A stretch of DNA of 64,000 bases from contig CAWGTM010000015.1 of assembly GCA_963825445.1 (NCBI GenBank), forward strand, positions 124,001 through 188,000, given 5' to 3'. The stretch's first letter is position 1, and each line of letters opens with the position of its first letter. The stretch comes from Actinophytocola sp963825445 (GTDB lineage Bacteria > Actinomycetota > Actinomycetes > Mycobacteriales > Pseudonocardiaceae). The notes beneath the pieces were generated by a model. The model was given only the letters and a program-made list of their open reading frames with translations. It made no database searches and had not been told where the DNA came from. The translations under genes and the position numbers were made by a program. Of this stretch, positions 8,290 through 16,430 are shown piece after piece.

Positions 8290-9330
8290 ATGAAACTGGG
8301 ACTGCAGCTCGGGTACTGGGGCGCCGGCGTGCCGGCCAACGCCGCCGAGATGGTCGTGGCGGCCGACGAGGTCGGGTTCGACTCGGTGTTCGCGGCCGAG
8401 TCGTGGGGATCGGACGTCTTCACGCCGTTGGCCTGGTGGGGTTCGGCCACCGAACGGGTCCGGCTGGGGACGGCCGTGGCCCAGCTCTCGGCCCGCGCGC
8501 CCACGGCCGCCGCCATGGCCGCGCTCACCCTGGACCACCTCTCCGGCGGCCGGGCGATCCTCGGGCTGGGCGTGTCCGGGCCGCAGGTGGTGGAGGGCTG
8601 GTACGGCGCGCCGTTCGGCAAGCCGCTCGCCCGCACCCGCGAGTACGTGTCGATCGTGCGCCAGGTGCTGGCCCGCGAGGCGCCGGTGACCAGCCCCGGC
8701 CCGCACTATCCGCTGCCCTACACGGGTCCCGGGGCCGACGGGCTCGGCAAGTCGCTGCGCCCGATCACCCATCCGCTGCGTGCCGACCTGCCGATCTGGC
8801 TCGGTGCCGAGGGCCCGAAGAACGTGGCGATGACCGCGGAGATCGCCGACGGCTGGCTCGCCGTGTACTTCTCCGACAAGCTCGCCGACCAGTACAACTC
8901 CTGGCTCGACGAGGGGTTCGCCCGGCCCGGCGCGCGGCGGTCGCGGGCCGACTTCGAGATCGCGGCGAACGCCAGCGTGACGATCACCGACGATCCGAAG
9001 TCCGCGTACGACCGGTACCGCCCGGTGATCGCGCTCTACGCGGGCGGCATGGGTGCCGAGGAGAAGAACTTCCACGCCGACCTGTTCCGCCGCATGGGTT
9101 ACGCGGAGGTGGTCGCCGAGGTCACCGCCAAGTTCCGCGAGGGTCGCAAGGCCGAGGCGGCGGCGGCCGTGCCCGACGAGCTGGTGGCCGAGACCGCGTT
9201 GATCGGTACGGCCGAGCAGGTGCGGGCCCAGGCGAAGCAGTGGGCCGACCGCGGCGTGACCATGCTGATGGTCGGCTGCTCGGACGCCGACCAGGTGCGG
9301 GCGGTCGCGGAGGCGCTTGCCCCAAACTGA
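8290..9330 (+). CDS. LLM-class F420-dependent oxidoreductase, Rv3520c-like
   Basis: A 346-residue luciferase-like TIM-barrel protein. The N-terminus MKLGLQLGYWGAG, the TLDHLSGGRAILGLGVSGPQVVEGW core (about residues 80-104) and LGAEGPKNVAMTAEIADGW (about 175-193) match the F420-dependent group that includes M. tuberculosis Rv3520c, a member of its cholesterol regulon that sits beside the ltp3/ltp4 genes. ATG 8290 is chosen because an earlier ATG (8282) is out of frame and GGAG directly precedes it. Its last codon overlaps the KstR-type site of the next gene. Substrate unknown; a steroid alcohol or ketone is suggested by context. Confidence 0.88.
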   Translation: MKLGLQLGYWGAGVPANAAEMVVAADEVGFDSVFAAESWGSDVFTPLAWWGSATERVRLGTAVAQLSARAPTAAAMAALTLDHLSGGRAILGLGVSGPQVVEGWYGAPFGKPLARTREYVSIVRQVLAREAPVTSPGPHYPLPYTGPGADGLGKSLRPITHPLRADLPIWLGAEGPKNVAMTAEIADGWLAVYFSDKLADQYNSWLDEGFARPGARRSRADFEIAANASVTITDDPKSAYDRYRPVIALYAGGMGAEEKNFHADLFRRMGYAEVVAEVTAKFREGRKAEAAAAVPDELVAETALIGTAEQVRAQAKQWADRGVTMLMVGCSDADQVRAVAEALAPN

Positions 9331-9341
9331 AACACGTTCTA
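9328..9341. promoter_or_regulatory. KstR-type operator 2
   Basis: TGAAACACGTTCTA, a full match to TNNAACNNGTTNNA and identical to the site at 5207. It overlaps the stop codon of the LLM gene and ends 10 bases before the GTG of the acyl-CoA ligase gene at 9352. Repressor bound here would cover the start region of that gene. Confidence 0.72.
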
Positions 9342-9351
9342 GATTGAGTCC

Positions 9352-10887
9352 GTGGCCACGATCGGACTCTGGAACATCGCTGCCGAGCAACCCGACCTGG
9401 TCGCGGTGGTCGACCCCGACGGCCGGCAGGTGACCTACGGCGAACTGGCCGCCGCGGCCGACCGGTACGGCCGCGGCTTCCAGGCCATGGGGCTGCGGCC
9501 GGGTGACTCGATAGTGTTGTTGCTGCCCAACGGGATCGACCTCGCGTCCGTCTACTTCGGAGCGTTCCAGACCGGGCTGTACGTGGTGATGGCCAACTGG
9601 CACCTGGTGGGCGCCGAGGTCGCGTACCTGATCGAGGACAGCGGCGCCAAGGCGTTCGTGGCGCACGAACGGTTCGCGGAGGTCGCGGCGGACGCCGCTG
9701 CCCGGTCCGGGATCGCCGCGACCTTCGGCGATGTACCCGGCTTCACGCCGTTGACGGAGTTGGGCGCCGGCGAGTCGGGCCGTCCGGACGTACGGACCGC
9801 GGGTTCGCCCATGCTGTACACGTCGGGCACCACCGGTCGTCCGAAGGGCGTGCGCAGGCCGCTGACCGGCGCCGACCCGGACGACATGCCGCCGGCGTCC
9901 ACCTGGTTCTTCGGGATCTTCGGGATCAGGCCGTTCGACGGTCACGTGCACATCTGCGGCTCGCCGCTGTACCACACGGCCGTGCTCAACTTCGTGGCGT
10001 TGTCCGTCCAATTGGGACACACGGCTGTGCTGATGGACCGGTGGCGGCCGGAGGAAATGCTGCGCCTCATCGAAAAGTACCGCGTGACACACAGCCACAT
10101 GGTGCCGACCCAGTTCCGGCGACTGCTGGAACTTCCGGAGGAAGTGCGTTCCCGCTACGACGTGTCCTCGTTGCGCGTGATGATCCACGGCGCGGCGCCG
10201 TGCCCGAACGAGGTCAAGCGGCGGATGCTCGACTGGTGGGGCCCCGTGGTGACCGAGTACTACGCGGCCACCGAGGGCGGTGGCACGGTGATCGACGCGA
10301 CCGAGTGGCTGGCGAAACCGGGTTCGGTAGGCCGACCGTGGCCCGGTTCGGTGGTGAAGGTCCTCGACGAGTCGGGTGCCGAGCTGCCGGTGGGCGAGCC
10401 GGGTCTCGTGTACATGCGCATGGGTAGTTCGACGTTCGAGTACCACAAGGACGAGGAGAAGACCCGCGCCGCGCGTGCCGGTGATCTTTTCACGTTGGGG
10501 GACATCGGGTATCTCGACGAGGACGGCTACTTGTTCTTGTGTGACCGCAAGAGCGACATGATCATTTCGGGCGGGGTGAACATCTACCCGGCGGAGATCG
10601 AGAACGAGCTGTCGTGTCACCCGAAAGTGGCCGACGTCGCGGTGTTCGGCGTGCCGAATCCGGACTGGGGCGAAGAGATCAAGGCTGTCGTACAACCGGC
10701 TGACGGGACAACGGGTTCGGCCGAGTTGACCGAGGAACTGCTGACGTGGGCGGCGTCCCGGTTGGCGAAGTTCAAGCTCCCGCGCACCATCGACTACCAG
10801 GCAGAACTGCCGCGCGACCCGAACGGCAAGCTGTACAAGAGAAAGCTGCGCGACCCGTACTGGGCGGGGCGCGAACGGTCTATCTGA
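9352..10887 (+). CDS. Acyl-CoA synthetase (steroid-CoA ligase-like FadD)
   Basis: A 511-residue AMP-forming ligase of the ANL superfamily. The phosphate loop YTSGTTGRPKG is at about residues 155-165, the adenine region YYAATEGGG at about 303-311, the GDIGYLDEDGYLFLCDRKSDMI hinge at about 383-404, and the catalytic lysine region PNGKLYKRKLRD near the C-terminus, so all functional motifs are present. It should adenylate a carboxylic acid and load it on CoA. The GTG at 9352 sits 10 bases after a KstR-type operator, which suggests a sterol side-chain or bile-acid-like substrate. It is not the FadD19 or FadD17 type, both encoded elsewhere in the window. Confidence 0.9.
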   Translation: MATIGLWNIAAEQPDLVAVVDPDGRQVTYGELAAAADRYGRGFQAMGLRPGDSIVLLLPNGIDLASVYFGAFQTGLYVVMANWHLVGAEVAYLIEDSGAKAFVAHERFAEVAADAAARSGIAATFGDVPGFTPLTELGAGESGRPDVRTAGSPMLYTSGTTGRPKGVRRPLTGADPDDMPPASTWFFGIFGIRPFDGHVHICGSPLYHTAVLNFVALSVQLGHTAVLMDRWRPEEMLRLIEKYRVTHSHMVPTQFRRLLELPEEVRSRYDVSSLRVMIHGAAPCPNEVKRRMLDWWGPVVTEYYAATEGGGTVIDATEWLAKPGSVGRPWPGSVVKVLDESGAELPVGEPGLVYMRMGSSTFEYHKDEEKTRAARAGDLFTLGDIGYLDEDGYLFLCDRKSDMIISGGVNIYPAEIENELSCHPKVADVAVFGVPNPDWGEEIKAVVQPADGTTGSAELTEELLTWAASRLAKFKLPRTIDYQAELPRDPNGKLYKRKLRDPYWAGRERSI

Positions 10888-10977
10888 CTGGCAATTGGCG
10901 GTACCTACCCCCTGGTGATCACCGTACGTTGAGTTCGAGGTGGCCGTATGTGTCCGGCCCCAGGGGGAGAAGAATCG

Positions 10978-11712
10978 ATGTTGGCAGCCGGCGTGTCCGT
11001 CCGACTTCCGAGCCATGAACAGGGCCTGAGCCAGGCCGAGGAGTACCTCCTGTTGGAGGAGAACGGCGCGGCTCGCAAAATCAGATTCCACGACTACGAC
11101 CAGATTTTCGCCGTTCCCGGCCTGTACGAGACGGTGTTCTCCGACATGCTGCGGTGCGCCTCGCCGGAGGTCGTGTCGTCGCTGTTGATCGCGGGGCTGC
11201 GCCGCGCGGGTCTCACGGCCGCCGAGTTGAGCGTGCTCGATCTCGGCGCGGGCAACGGGCTGGTCGGCCACGCGCTGCGCCGCCACGGCGTCAGCTCGAT
11301 CGTGGCGGTCGACATTCTCGAGGAAGCCGCCGACGCGGCTCGGCGGGACCGACCGGAGGTCTACGACCGCTACCACGTCGGCGACATCCGCAAGCTGCCG
11401 CCGGACGTGTCGGGTGACCTGGCGGGCCGCGACATCAACTGTCTGGTGTGCGTCGCGGCGCTCGGTTTCGGTGACATTCCTCCGTCGGCGTTCGAGGCGG
11501 CCTACGGGATGGTGGCGCCGGGCGGCTGGGTGGTGTTCAACATCAAGGACTCGTTCCTGAACGGTGGGGGCAGCGAGTTCGCCGAGCTGATCCGGGCGAT
11601 GATCGCCGACGGCCGGCTGCTCGTGCGGCTGGAGCACGAGTACCGACACCGGTTGGCGGTCAACGGCGACGAGCTGCGGTACGTGGCGATCGTCGCGCGC
11701 AAGCCCGGCTGA
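10978..11712 (+). CDS. Class I SAM-dependent methyltransferase
   Basis: A 244-residue Rossmann-fold methyltransferase. Motif I, VLDLGAGNGLVG, is at about residues 82-93, the acidic residue ending strand 2 is in IVAVDIL, and motif II/III-like segments INCLVCVAALGFG and GGWVVFNIK follow. The ATG at 10978 is used because a GGGGGAG ribosome site (10962-10968) lies in the right place; an in-frame ATG 30 bases upstream lacks one. No KstR-type site precedes it, so its link to the sterol genes on both sides is uncertain. Substrate not predictable. Confidence 0.82.
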   Translation: MLAAGVSVRLPSHEQGLSQAEEYLLLEENGAARKIRFHDYDQIFAVPGLYETVFSDMLRCASPEVVSSLLIAGLRRAGLTAAELSVLDLGAGNGLVGHALRRHGVSSIVAVDILEEAADAARRDRPEVYDRYHVGDIRKLPPDVSGDLAGRDINCLVCVAALGFGDIPPSAFEAAYGMVAPGGWVVFNIKDSFLNGGGSEFAELIRAMIADGRLLVRLEHEYRHRLAVNGDELRYVAIVARKPG

Positions 11713-11730
11713 GGCGCTGCGGGCCCCGAC

Positions 11731-11750
11731 GGTTGTCCACGGTTGTCCAC
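11731..11750. repeat. Tandem 10-base repeat containing two DnaA-box-like sequences
   Basis: GGTTGTCCAC occurs twice in direct succession, and the second copy is followed by A, giving TTGTCCACG and TTGTCCACA. The latter equals the consensus DnaA box of high-GC actinobacteria. It lies in the 185-base spacer between convergent methyltransferase and echA19 genes. No replication gene or AT-rich unwinding region is nearby, so an origin is unlikely; a DnaA titration site or chance are the alternatives. The rest of the spacer shows no gene. Confidence 0.4.
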
Positions 11751-11897
11751 AGGCGGTGCCCGCGTGGCCCGAAACTGTCGGTGTCGACCACTAGAATTGA
11801 TTCCAGGGGTCCCCGGACCGGAATTGTCGGTGCAAGGCGATACCGTCGGGACGGGCGTCTGTGCTCAGCGCTCTTTGGGCGGGGGCCCGGGCTGTAC

Positions 11898-12668
11898 TCA
11901 GCGGTCCTCGAAGTGGGGGGCGCGCTTCTCCGCGAACGCGCGCGGCCCCTCCTTCGCGTCCGCGCTGGCGAACACCGCCAGACCCAGCTCCGCCTCCACC
12001 TTGAAGGCCTCGTTCTCGTGCAGGCCCTCGGTTTCGCGCATCGTGCGCAGGATGGCCCGCACGGCCACCGGGCCGTTCGCCGCGATGGCCGCGCCGATCT
12101 CCATGGCCCGTCCCAAAGCCTGGCCGTCGGGAACGACCTCGCCGATCAGGCCGATGCGCAACGCCTCCGCCGCCCGGATGTGCCGGCCGGTCAACAGAAG
12201 TTCGGCCGCCACCGTGTACGGGATCTGGCGCGGCAGCCGCACGGCCGAGCCGCCCAGCGGGAACAGGCCCCACCGCGCCTCCGACACCCCGAACCGCGCA
12301 CTCTCGCCCGCCACCCGGATGTCCGTCGCCTGCAGGATCTCCGTGCCGCCCGCGATGGCCGGGCCCTCGACCGCCGCGATCAACGGCTTCGTCAGCCGCC
12401 GGCCCTTCAGCAGCGGCTCGATCACCGACGCGTCGAAGGAACCATCACTCGGGTGGTTCGCGTTCATGGCCTTCAGATCCGCGCCCGCACAGAACGCGCC
12501 GCCCGCCCCCGTGAGCACGCAACACCGCACGTCGGCGTCGGCATCCACGCGGTCCCAGGCCTCGCGCATGATCGCCATCATCTCGCCGGACAGCGCGTTG
12601 CGGGCCTCCGGTCGGTTCATGGTGACCACCAGAACGTGACCGTCGAGTTCCACCAGGCAGTCGGGCAT
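11898..12668 (-). CDS. echA19: Enoyl-CoA hydratase, EchA19-like
   Basis: A 256-residue crotonase. The oxyanion-hole segments are GGAFCAGADLKAM (about 56-68) and EGPAIAGGTE (101-110); the two catalytic glutamates are E110 and E130, twenty residues apart as in canonical hydratases. In M. tuberculosis EchA19 hydrates steroid side-chain enoyl-CoAs and is encoded divergently from fadD19, exactly the arrangement seen here. ATG 12668 is chosen over an upstream start because GGAGGAT lies 4 bases before it. The KstR-type site at 12703-12716 lies in the 58-base divergent spacer. Confidence 0.9.
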   Translation of the reverse strand: MPDCLVELDGHVLVVTMNRPEARNALSGEMMAIMREAWDRVDADADVRCCVLTGAGGAFCAGADLKAMNANHPSDGSFDASVIEPLLKGRRLTKPLIAAVEGPAIAGGTEILQATDIRVAGESARFGVSEARWGLFPLGGSAVRLPRQIPYTVAAELLLTGRHIRAAEALRIGLIGEVVPDGQALGRAMEIGAAIAANGPVAVRAILRTMRETEGLHENEAFKVEAELGLAVFASADAKEGPRAFAEKRAPHFEDR

Positions 12669-12702
12669 CGATCCTCCGTAGGCCAAGGGGATTGCCAGGA
12701 AC

Positions 12703-12716
12703 GATAACACGTTCTA
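12703..12716. promoter_or_regulatory. KstR-type operator 3 (echA19/fadD19 divergent spacer)
   Basis: GATAACACGTTCTA matches TNNAACNNGTTNNA at all but the first conserved position. It lies in the 58-base spacer between the divergent echA19-like and fadD19-like genes, ending 10 bases before the fadD19 GTG, so one site could control both. Confidence 0.7.
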
Positions 12717-12726
12717 GTTTAGGTGG

Positions 12727-14340
12727 GTGGCCGTCAATATCGCGGATCTCTTCGAGCATGCCGTCGACGCCTTTCCCGACCGGACCGCCATCGCGTGCGG
12801 CGACCGAGCGGTGACCTTCGCCGAGTTGGAAGGGCGTGCCAACCAACTAGCCCATCACCTTGCCTCGCACGGCATCGGGCCGGGCGATCACATCGGGCTC
12901 TACAGCCGCAACTCCATCGAGGCGATCGAGACCATGCTCGCCGCGTACAAACTGCGCGCGGTCGCCGTGAACGTGAACTACCGCTACGTCGAGAACGAGT
13001 TGCGGTACCTGTTCGACAACGCCGACCTGGTGGCCGTCGTCCACGAACGCCGCTACGCCGACCGGGTGACGGCCGTCCTGCCGGACACCCCGAACGTCCG
13101 CCACACGGTCGTCGTGGAGGACGGCAGCGACACCCCGTTCACGGGCGCCGCCTACGAAGCGGCGCTCACAGCAGAATCACCCCGGCGCGACTTCGGCGAA
13201 CGCAGCCCCGACGACATCTACATCCTCTTCACGGGCGGCACCACCGGTCAGCCGAAGGGCGTGATGTGGCGCCACGAGGACGTCTGGCGCGTGCTCGGCG
13301 GCGGCATCGACTTCGTCACGGGTGAACCGTGTGCCGACGAGTGGACCCAGTCGAGTCGCGAAGGTATGAGCCTCACCCGCCTGGCCTGCGCCCCGCTCAT
13401 CCACGGCGCCGCCCAGTGGGCCGCGCTCGCCGCGTTGTTCGGCGGCGACAAGGTGGTGCTCATCCCGCAGTTCGACCCGCACGAGGTGTGGCAGGTCATC
13501 GCCCGCCACCAGGTGCGGGTGGTGACGATCGTCGGCGACGCCATGGCCCGCCCGCTCATCGAGGCCTACCAGCAGGGCGACTACGACGGCTCGTCGCTGT
13601 ACGCGATCTCCAGCCACGCCGCGCTGTTCTCCCCGTCGGTGAAGGAGCAGTACCTCGAGGCACTGCCGAACGTCGCGATCACCGACGCCATCGGCTCGTC
13701 CGAGTCCGGCTTCAACGGCCTCGGCATGGTGACGAAGGGTGCGGCGGCCAGCAACGGCGGCCCGCGCGTGACCAGCGGCCCGAACACCATCGTGATCGAC
13801 GACGACAACCGGCCGGTCGCCCCGGGCGAGGTCGGCAGGCTGGCCCGCGGCGGGCACGTCCCGCTCGGCTACTACAAGGACCCCGAGAAGAGCGCGACGA
13901 TCTTCGCCGAGGTCGACGGCGCCAGATACGTGGTGCCCGGCGACTACGCGAGACTCGAGGACGACGGCACCATCACCCTGCTCGGCCGAGGCAACGTCTC
14001 GATCAACACGGCCGGCGAGAAGGTGTTCCCCGAGGAGGTGGAGGGTGCCGTGAAGTCCCACCCGGACGTGTTCGACGCGCTCGTGGTCGGCGTGCCCGAC
14101 GAGCGGCTCGGCCAGCGGGTGGCGGCACTCGTCCAACCACGCGAGGACCGCGAGTTGGACTTCGCGGCACTCGACGCCCACGTCCGCACCCAGGTCGCCG
14201 GGTACAAGACCCCCCGCAGCGTCTGGGTGGTCGACAAGGTCGGCCGAGCGCCGAGCGGCAAGCCCGACTACCGCTGGGCCACGCAGCACGCGGCCGAGCA
14301 CGAACCTGACTGGCAGGCCCATGCGCAGCTCCCTGTGTGA
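12727..14340 (+). CDS. fadD19: Steroid-CoA ligase FadD19-like
   Basis: A 537-residue AMP-forming acyl-CoA ligase. The phosphate loop LFTGGTTGQPKGVMW is at about residues 165-179, with the FadD19-type glycine replacing the usual serine, the ITDAIGSSESG adenine motif at about 317-327, and the C-terminal APSGKPDYRWA segment with the catalytic lysine. FadD19 activates the C-26 side-chain acid of sterols and in Rhodococcus is essential for C-24-branched side chains. GTG 12727 follows a KstR-type operator by 10 bases. Its 3-prime end overlaps the next gene by 20 bases, which suggests coupled translation. Confidence 0.9.
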   Translation: MAVNIADLFEHAVDAFPDRTAIACGDRAVTFAELEGRANQLAHHLASHGIGPGDHIGLYSRNSIEAIETMLAAYKLRAVAVNVNYRYVENELRYLFDNADLVAVVHERRYADRVTAVLPDTPNVRHTVVVEDGSDTPFTGAAYEAALTAESPRRDFGERSPDDIYILFTGGTTGQPKGVMWRHEDVWRVLGGGIDFVTGEPCADEWTQSSREGMSLTRLACAPLIHGAAQWAALAALFGGDKVVLIPQFDPHEVWQVIARHQVRVVTIVGDAMARPLIEAYQQGDYDGSSLYAISSHAALFSPSVKEQYLEALPNVAITDAIGSSESGFNGLGMVTKGAAASNGGPRVTSGPNTIVIDDDNRPVAPGEVGRLARGGHVPLGYYKDPEKSATIFAEVDGARYVVPGDYARLEDDGTITLLGRGNVSINTAGEKVFPEEVEGAVKSHPDVFDALVVGVPDERLGQRVAALVQPREDRELDFAALDAHVRTQVAGYKTPRSVWVVDKVGRAPSGKPDYRWATQHAAEHEPDWQAHAQLPV

Positions 14341-15424
14341 CACCTTCGGAATCGAGCACCCGGTCTTCGGCTTCACCCCGTCCGAGCACGTGGCGGCCGC
14401 TATCAGTCGCGCCGGCGGGCTCGGGGTGCTCGGTTGCGTGCGCTACAACGACCCGGCCGACCTCGAGGCCGCACTGTCCTGGATGGACGACAACACCGAC
14501 GGCAAACCGTACGGTGTGGACATCGTGATGCCCGCGAAGATCCCGACCGAGGGCACCCCGACCGACCTCGGGTCGCTGATCCCCGACGGGCACAAGGACT
14601 TCGTGGAACGCACGCTCCTGAAGCTCGGTGTGCCGCCCCTGGATGGGGAGAACACCAACGCCGGTGTCCTCGGCTGGCTGCACTCGGTCGCACGGTCCCA
14701 TGTGGACGTCGCGCTCAACCACCGGATCAGCCTGATCGCCAACGCGCTCGGCTCGCCGCCGGTCGACGTGATCGAGCAGGCACACGCGGCCGGCGTCCCG
14801 GTGGCGGCGCTGGCCGGCAAGGCCGAGCACGCTGTGCGCCACGTGGACAACGGCGTGGACCTGGTGGTCGCGCAGGGCTACGAGGCGGGCGGACACACGG
14901 GCGAGATCGCCTCCATGGTGCTGATTCCCGAGGTGGTCGACGCGGTGGGCGAGCGGGTGCCCGTGCTGGCGGCCGGCGGCATCGGCAGCGGGCGCCAGGT
15001 GCTGGCCGCGCTGTCGCTCGGCGCGTCCGGCGTGTGGATGGGTTCGTACTGGCTGACCACGGCCGAGTACAGCCTGGGCGCCGGCCCCGAGACGCTGCAG
15101 CGCGCGCTGGTGGCGGCCGGCTCGAGCGACACCGTCCGGTCCCGCATCTACACGGGCAAGCCGGCGCGCCTGCTGCGCAACCGCTGGACCCAGGCCTGGG
15201 CCGACGCCGACGCCCCCGAGCCGCTGCCCATGCCGCTGCAGAACCTGCTGGTCGGCGAGGCACACCAGCGGATGATGGCGGCCGGCGACCCGGACGTGGT
15301 GGCCATGCCGGTCGGCCAGATCGTGGGCCGGATGAACGACGTCCGCCCGGTGGCCGAGGTCATGGCCACGCTGCTCAAGGAGGTCGAGGAGGCGAAAGCC
15401 CGGTTGGCTACGTTGACCGGGTGA
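14321..15424 (+). CDS. Nitronate-monooxygenase-family FMN protein
   Basis: A 367-residue TIM-barrel flavoprotein of the NMO/2-nitropropane dioxygenase family. Family signatures are FGFTPSEHVAAAISRAGGLGVLG at the N-terminus, AQGYEAGGHTGEIASM at about residues 185-200 and VLAAGGIGSGRQVLAALSLGASGVWMGS at about 215-242, the FMN-phosphate site. Related proteins act in steroid degradation (IpdC, ring D/C catabolism), so it may reduce or desaturate a CoA thioester rather than oxidise nitronates; this is inference. It overlaps fadD19 by 20 bases and its stop overlaps the NUDIX start candidate. Confidence 0.85.
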   Translation: MRSSLCDTFGIEHPVFGFTPSEHVAAAISRAGGLGVLGCVRYNDPADLEAALSWMDDNTDGKPYGVDIVMPAKIPTEGTPTDLGSLIPDGHKDFVERTLLKLGVPPLDGENTNAGVLGWLHSVARSHVDVALNHRISLIANALGSPPVDVIEQAHAAGVPVAALAGKAEHAVRHVDNGVDLVVAQGYEAGGHTGEIASMVLIPEVVDAVGERVPVLAAGGIGSGRQVLAALSLGASGVWMGSYWLTTAEYSLGAGPETLQRALVAAGSSDTVRSRIYTGKPARLLRNRWTQAWADADAPEPLPMPLQNLLVGEAHQRMMAAGDPDVVAMPVGQIVGRMNDVRPVAEVMATLLKEVEEAKARLATLTG

Positions 15425-16068
15425 GCGAGAGCGACGGAGCGGACGCCGGCTGGACTGACGAGCGCGCGCAGGCGCGCCGGCGCCGAGCACGCGAGGAGGG
15501 AAGCCGGCGTGCTAGCGGAGGAGCGGAGCGACCAGATGTAGCCGTCAGAACTCTGTCGTCGAAGATCGTGTACGAGAACCAGTGGTTGTCCGTCCGTGAG
15601 GACGAGATCGAGCGCGAGGACGGCTCACGCGGCATCTACGGGGTGATCGACAAGCCGGACTTCGCGGTGGTCATCCCCATGGAGAACGACGGGTTCCACC
15701 TGGTGGAGCAGTATCGCTACCCCACGGGCCGCCGGTCGTGGGAGTTCCCGTCCGGCTCGTTCCCGGCGGGCGTGACCGGCACGCGTGAGGAGATGGCGGC
15801 CGCCGAGCTGTCGGAGGAGACGGGCTTCACGGCCGAGGAGTTCACCCATCTCGGCTACCTGCACAGCGCGAAGGGCATGTCGAGCGAGGGCTTCGACGTG
15901 TACCTGGCCACGGGCCTGACCCCGGGCGAGCCTCACCTGGAGGTGGAGGAGCAGGACCTGGTCCAGCGGTGGTTCCCGCGCGGCGAGGTCGAGCGGATGA
16001 TCAGGACTGGCGTGATCACCGACGACTCGACACTCGCCGCCTACCTCCTGCTGATCATGCGGAAATAG
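15421..16068 (+). CDS. NUDIX hydrolase (ADP-ribose pyrophosphatase type)
   Basis: NUDIX domain from about residue 45 of a 215-residue frame: WLSVREDEIEREDGS, then the NUDIX box around GTREEMAAAELSEETGF at about residues 120-136, whose core reads AELSEE instead of RELxEE, as in several ADP-sugar hydrolases. It should cleave an X-linked nucleoside diphosphate such as ADP-ribose. GTG 15421 overlaps the preceding stop (GTGA), but the first ~37 codons are made of the dispersed repeat 15424-15533, and no ATG, GTG or TTG follows in frame before the conserved RTLSSKIVYEN. Either the repeat is translated as an extension or a CTG (15553) is used. Start uncertain. Confidence 0.8.
   Translation: MSESDGADAGWTDERAQARRRRAREEGSRRASGGAERPDVAVRTLSSKIVYENQWLSVREDEIEREDGSRGIYGVIDKPDFAVVIPMENDGFHLVEQYRYPTGRRSWEFPSGSFPAGVTGTREEMAAAELSEETGFTAEEFTHLGYLHSAKGMSSEGFDVYLATGLTPGEPHLEVEEQDLVQRWFPRGEVERMIRTGVITDDSTLAAYLLLIMRK
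15424..15533 (+). repeat. Dispersed structured repeat, copy 1
   Basis: About 110 bases closely matching the reverse complement of 19238-19350. A stem with 9-base arms (ACGCCGGCT and AGCCGGCGT) flanks a GC-rich core with a GGCGCGCC palindrome. The second copy has the same stem with paired changes. The repeat begins right at the stop of the NMO-family gene and runs in the direction of transcription into the NUDIX gene. Confidence 0.8.
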
Positions 16069-16225
16069 CGACTCTCGCAGCGGCTACGCAGTGCACATGA
16101 ACTGAGCGGCCGCCAGCCGCACCTAAGGGGTACCGGGACGTAACCCAGTCACAAGTACGTGCTGAACCGGAGGCCAGCGACGCATGGTGACCACGCGGGT
16201 TAAATCCCGGGGAGGCGGAACAGGA

Positions 16226-16426
16226 CTAACCGCTCTTGCGACGGAACGTGCGCTTGGCACCCGCGGGCCCATGGGCGTCCTGAACCTTCGACCTGGCGTC
16301 GGCGTGTTCCTGGCCGCTGCGGGTCTTGGCCTGCTTACGCTCCAGCGCCTCGCGAAAAGCCTTCTTCACATCCTCCTGCTCTGGGGCGTCCTCAGTAGTC
16401 TCGGCTGGCTCCGATGTGTCAGGCAT
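16226..16426 (-). CDS. DUF5302 small protein
   Basis: A 66-residue hydrophilic protein. KKAFREALERKQAKTRSGQEH and the C-terminal HGPAGAKRTFRRKSG are the recognisable DUF5302 signature, found across actinobacteria; function unknown. ATG 16426 gives the usual length and starts MPDTSEP; a longer frame to 16453 would enter the preceding gene. It lies 4 bases after the stop of the fadD17-like gene on the same strand, so it may be the last gene of that operon, although the family is not tied to steroids. The spacer 16069-16225 towards the convergent NUDIX gene shows no clear feature. Confidence 0.85.
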   Translation of the reverse strand: MPDTSEPAETTEDAPEQEDVKKAFREALERKQAKTRSGQEHADARSKVQDAHGPAGAKRTFRRKSG

Positions 16427-16430
16427 GCGG

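Noticed and set aside
11713..11897. A replication origin at the DnaA-like boxes.
   Set aside because: Only two boxes, no AT-rich region, and no dnaA, dnaN or parB gene nearby.
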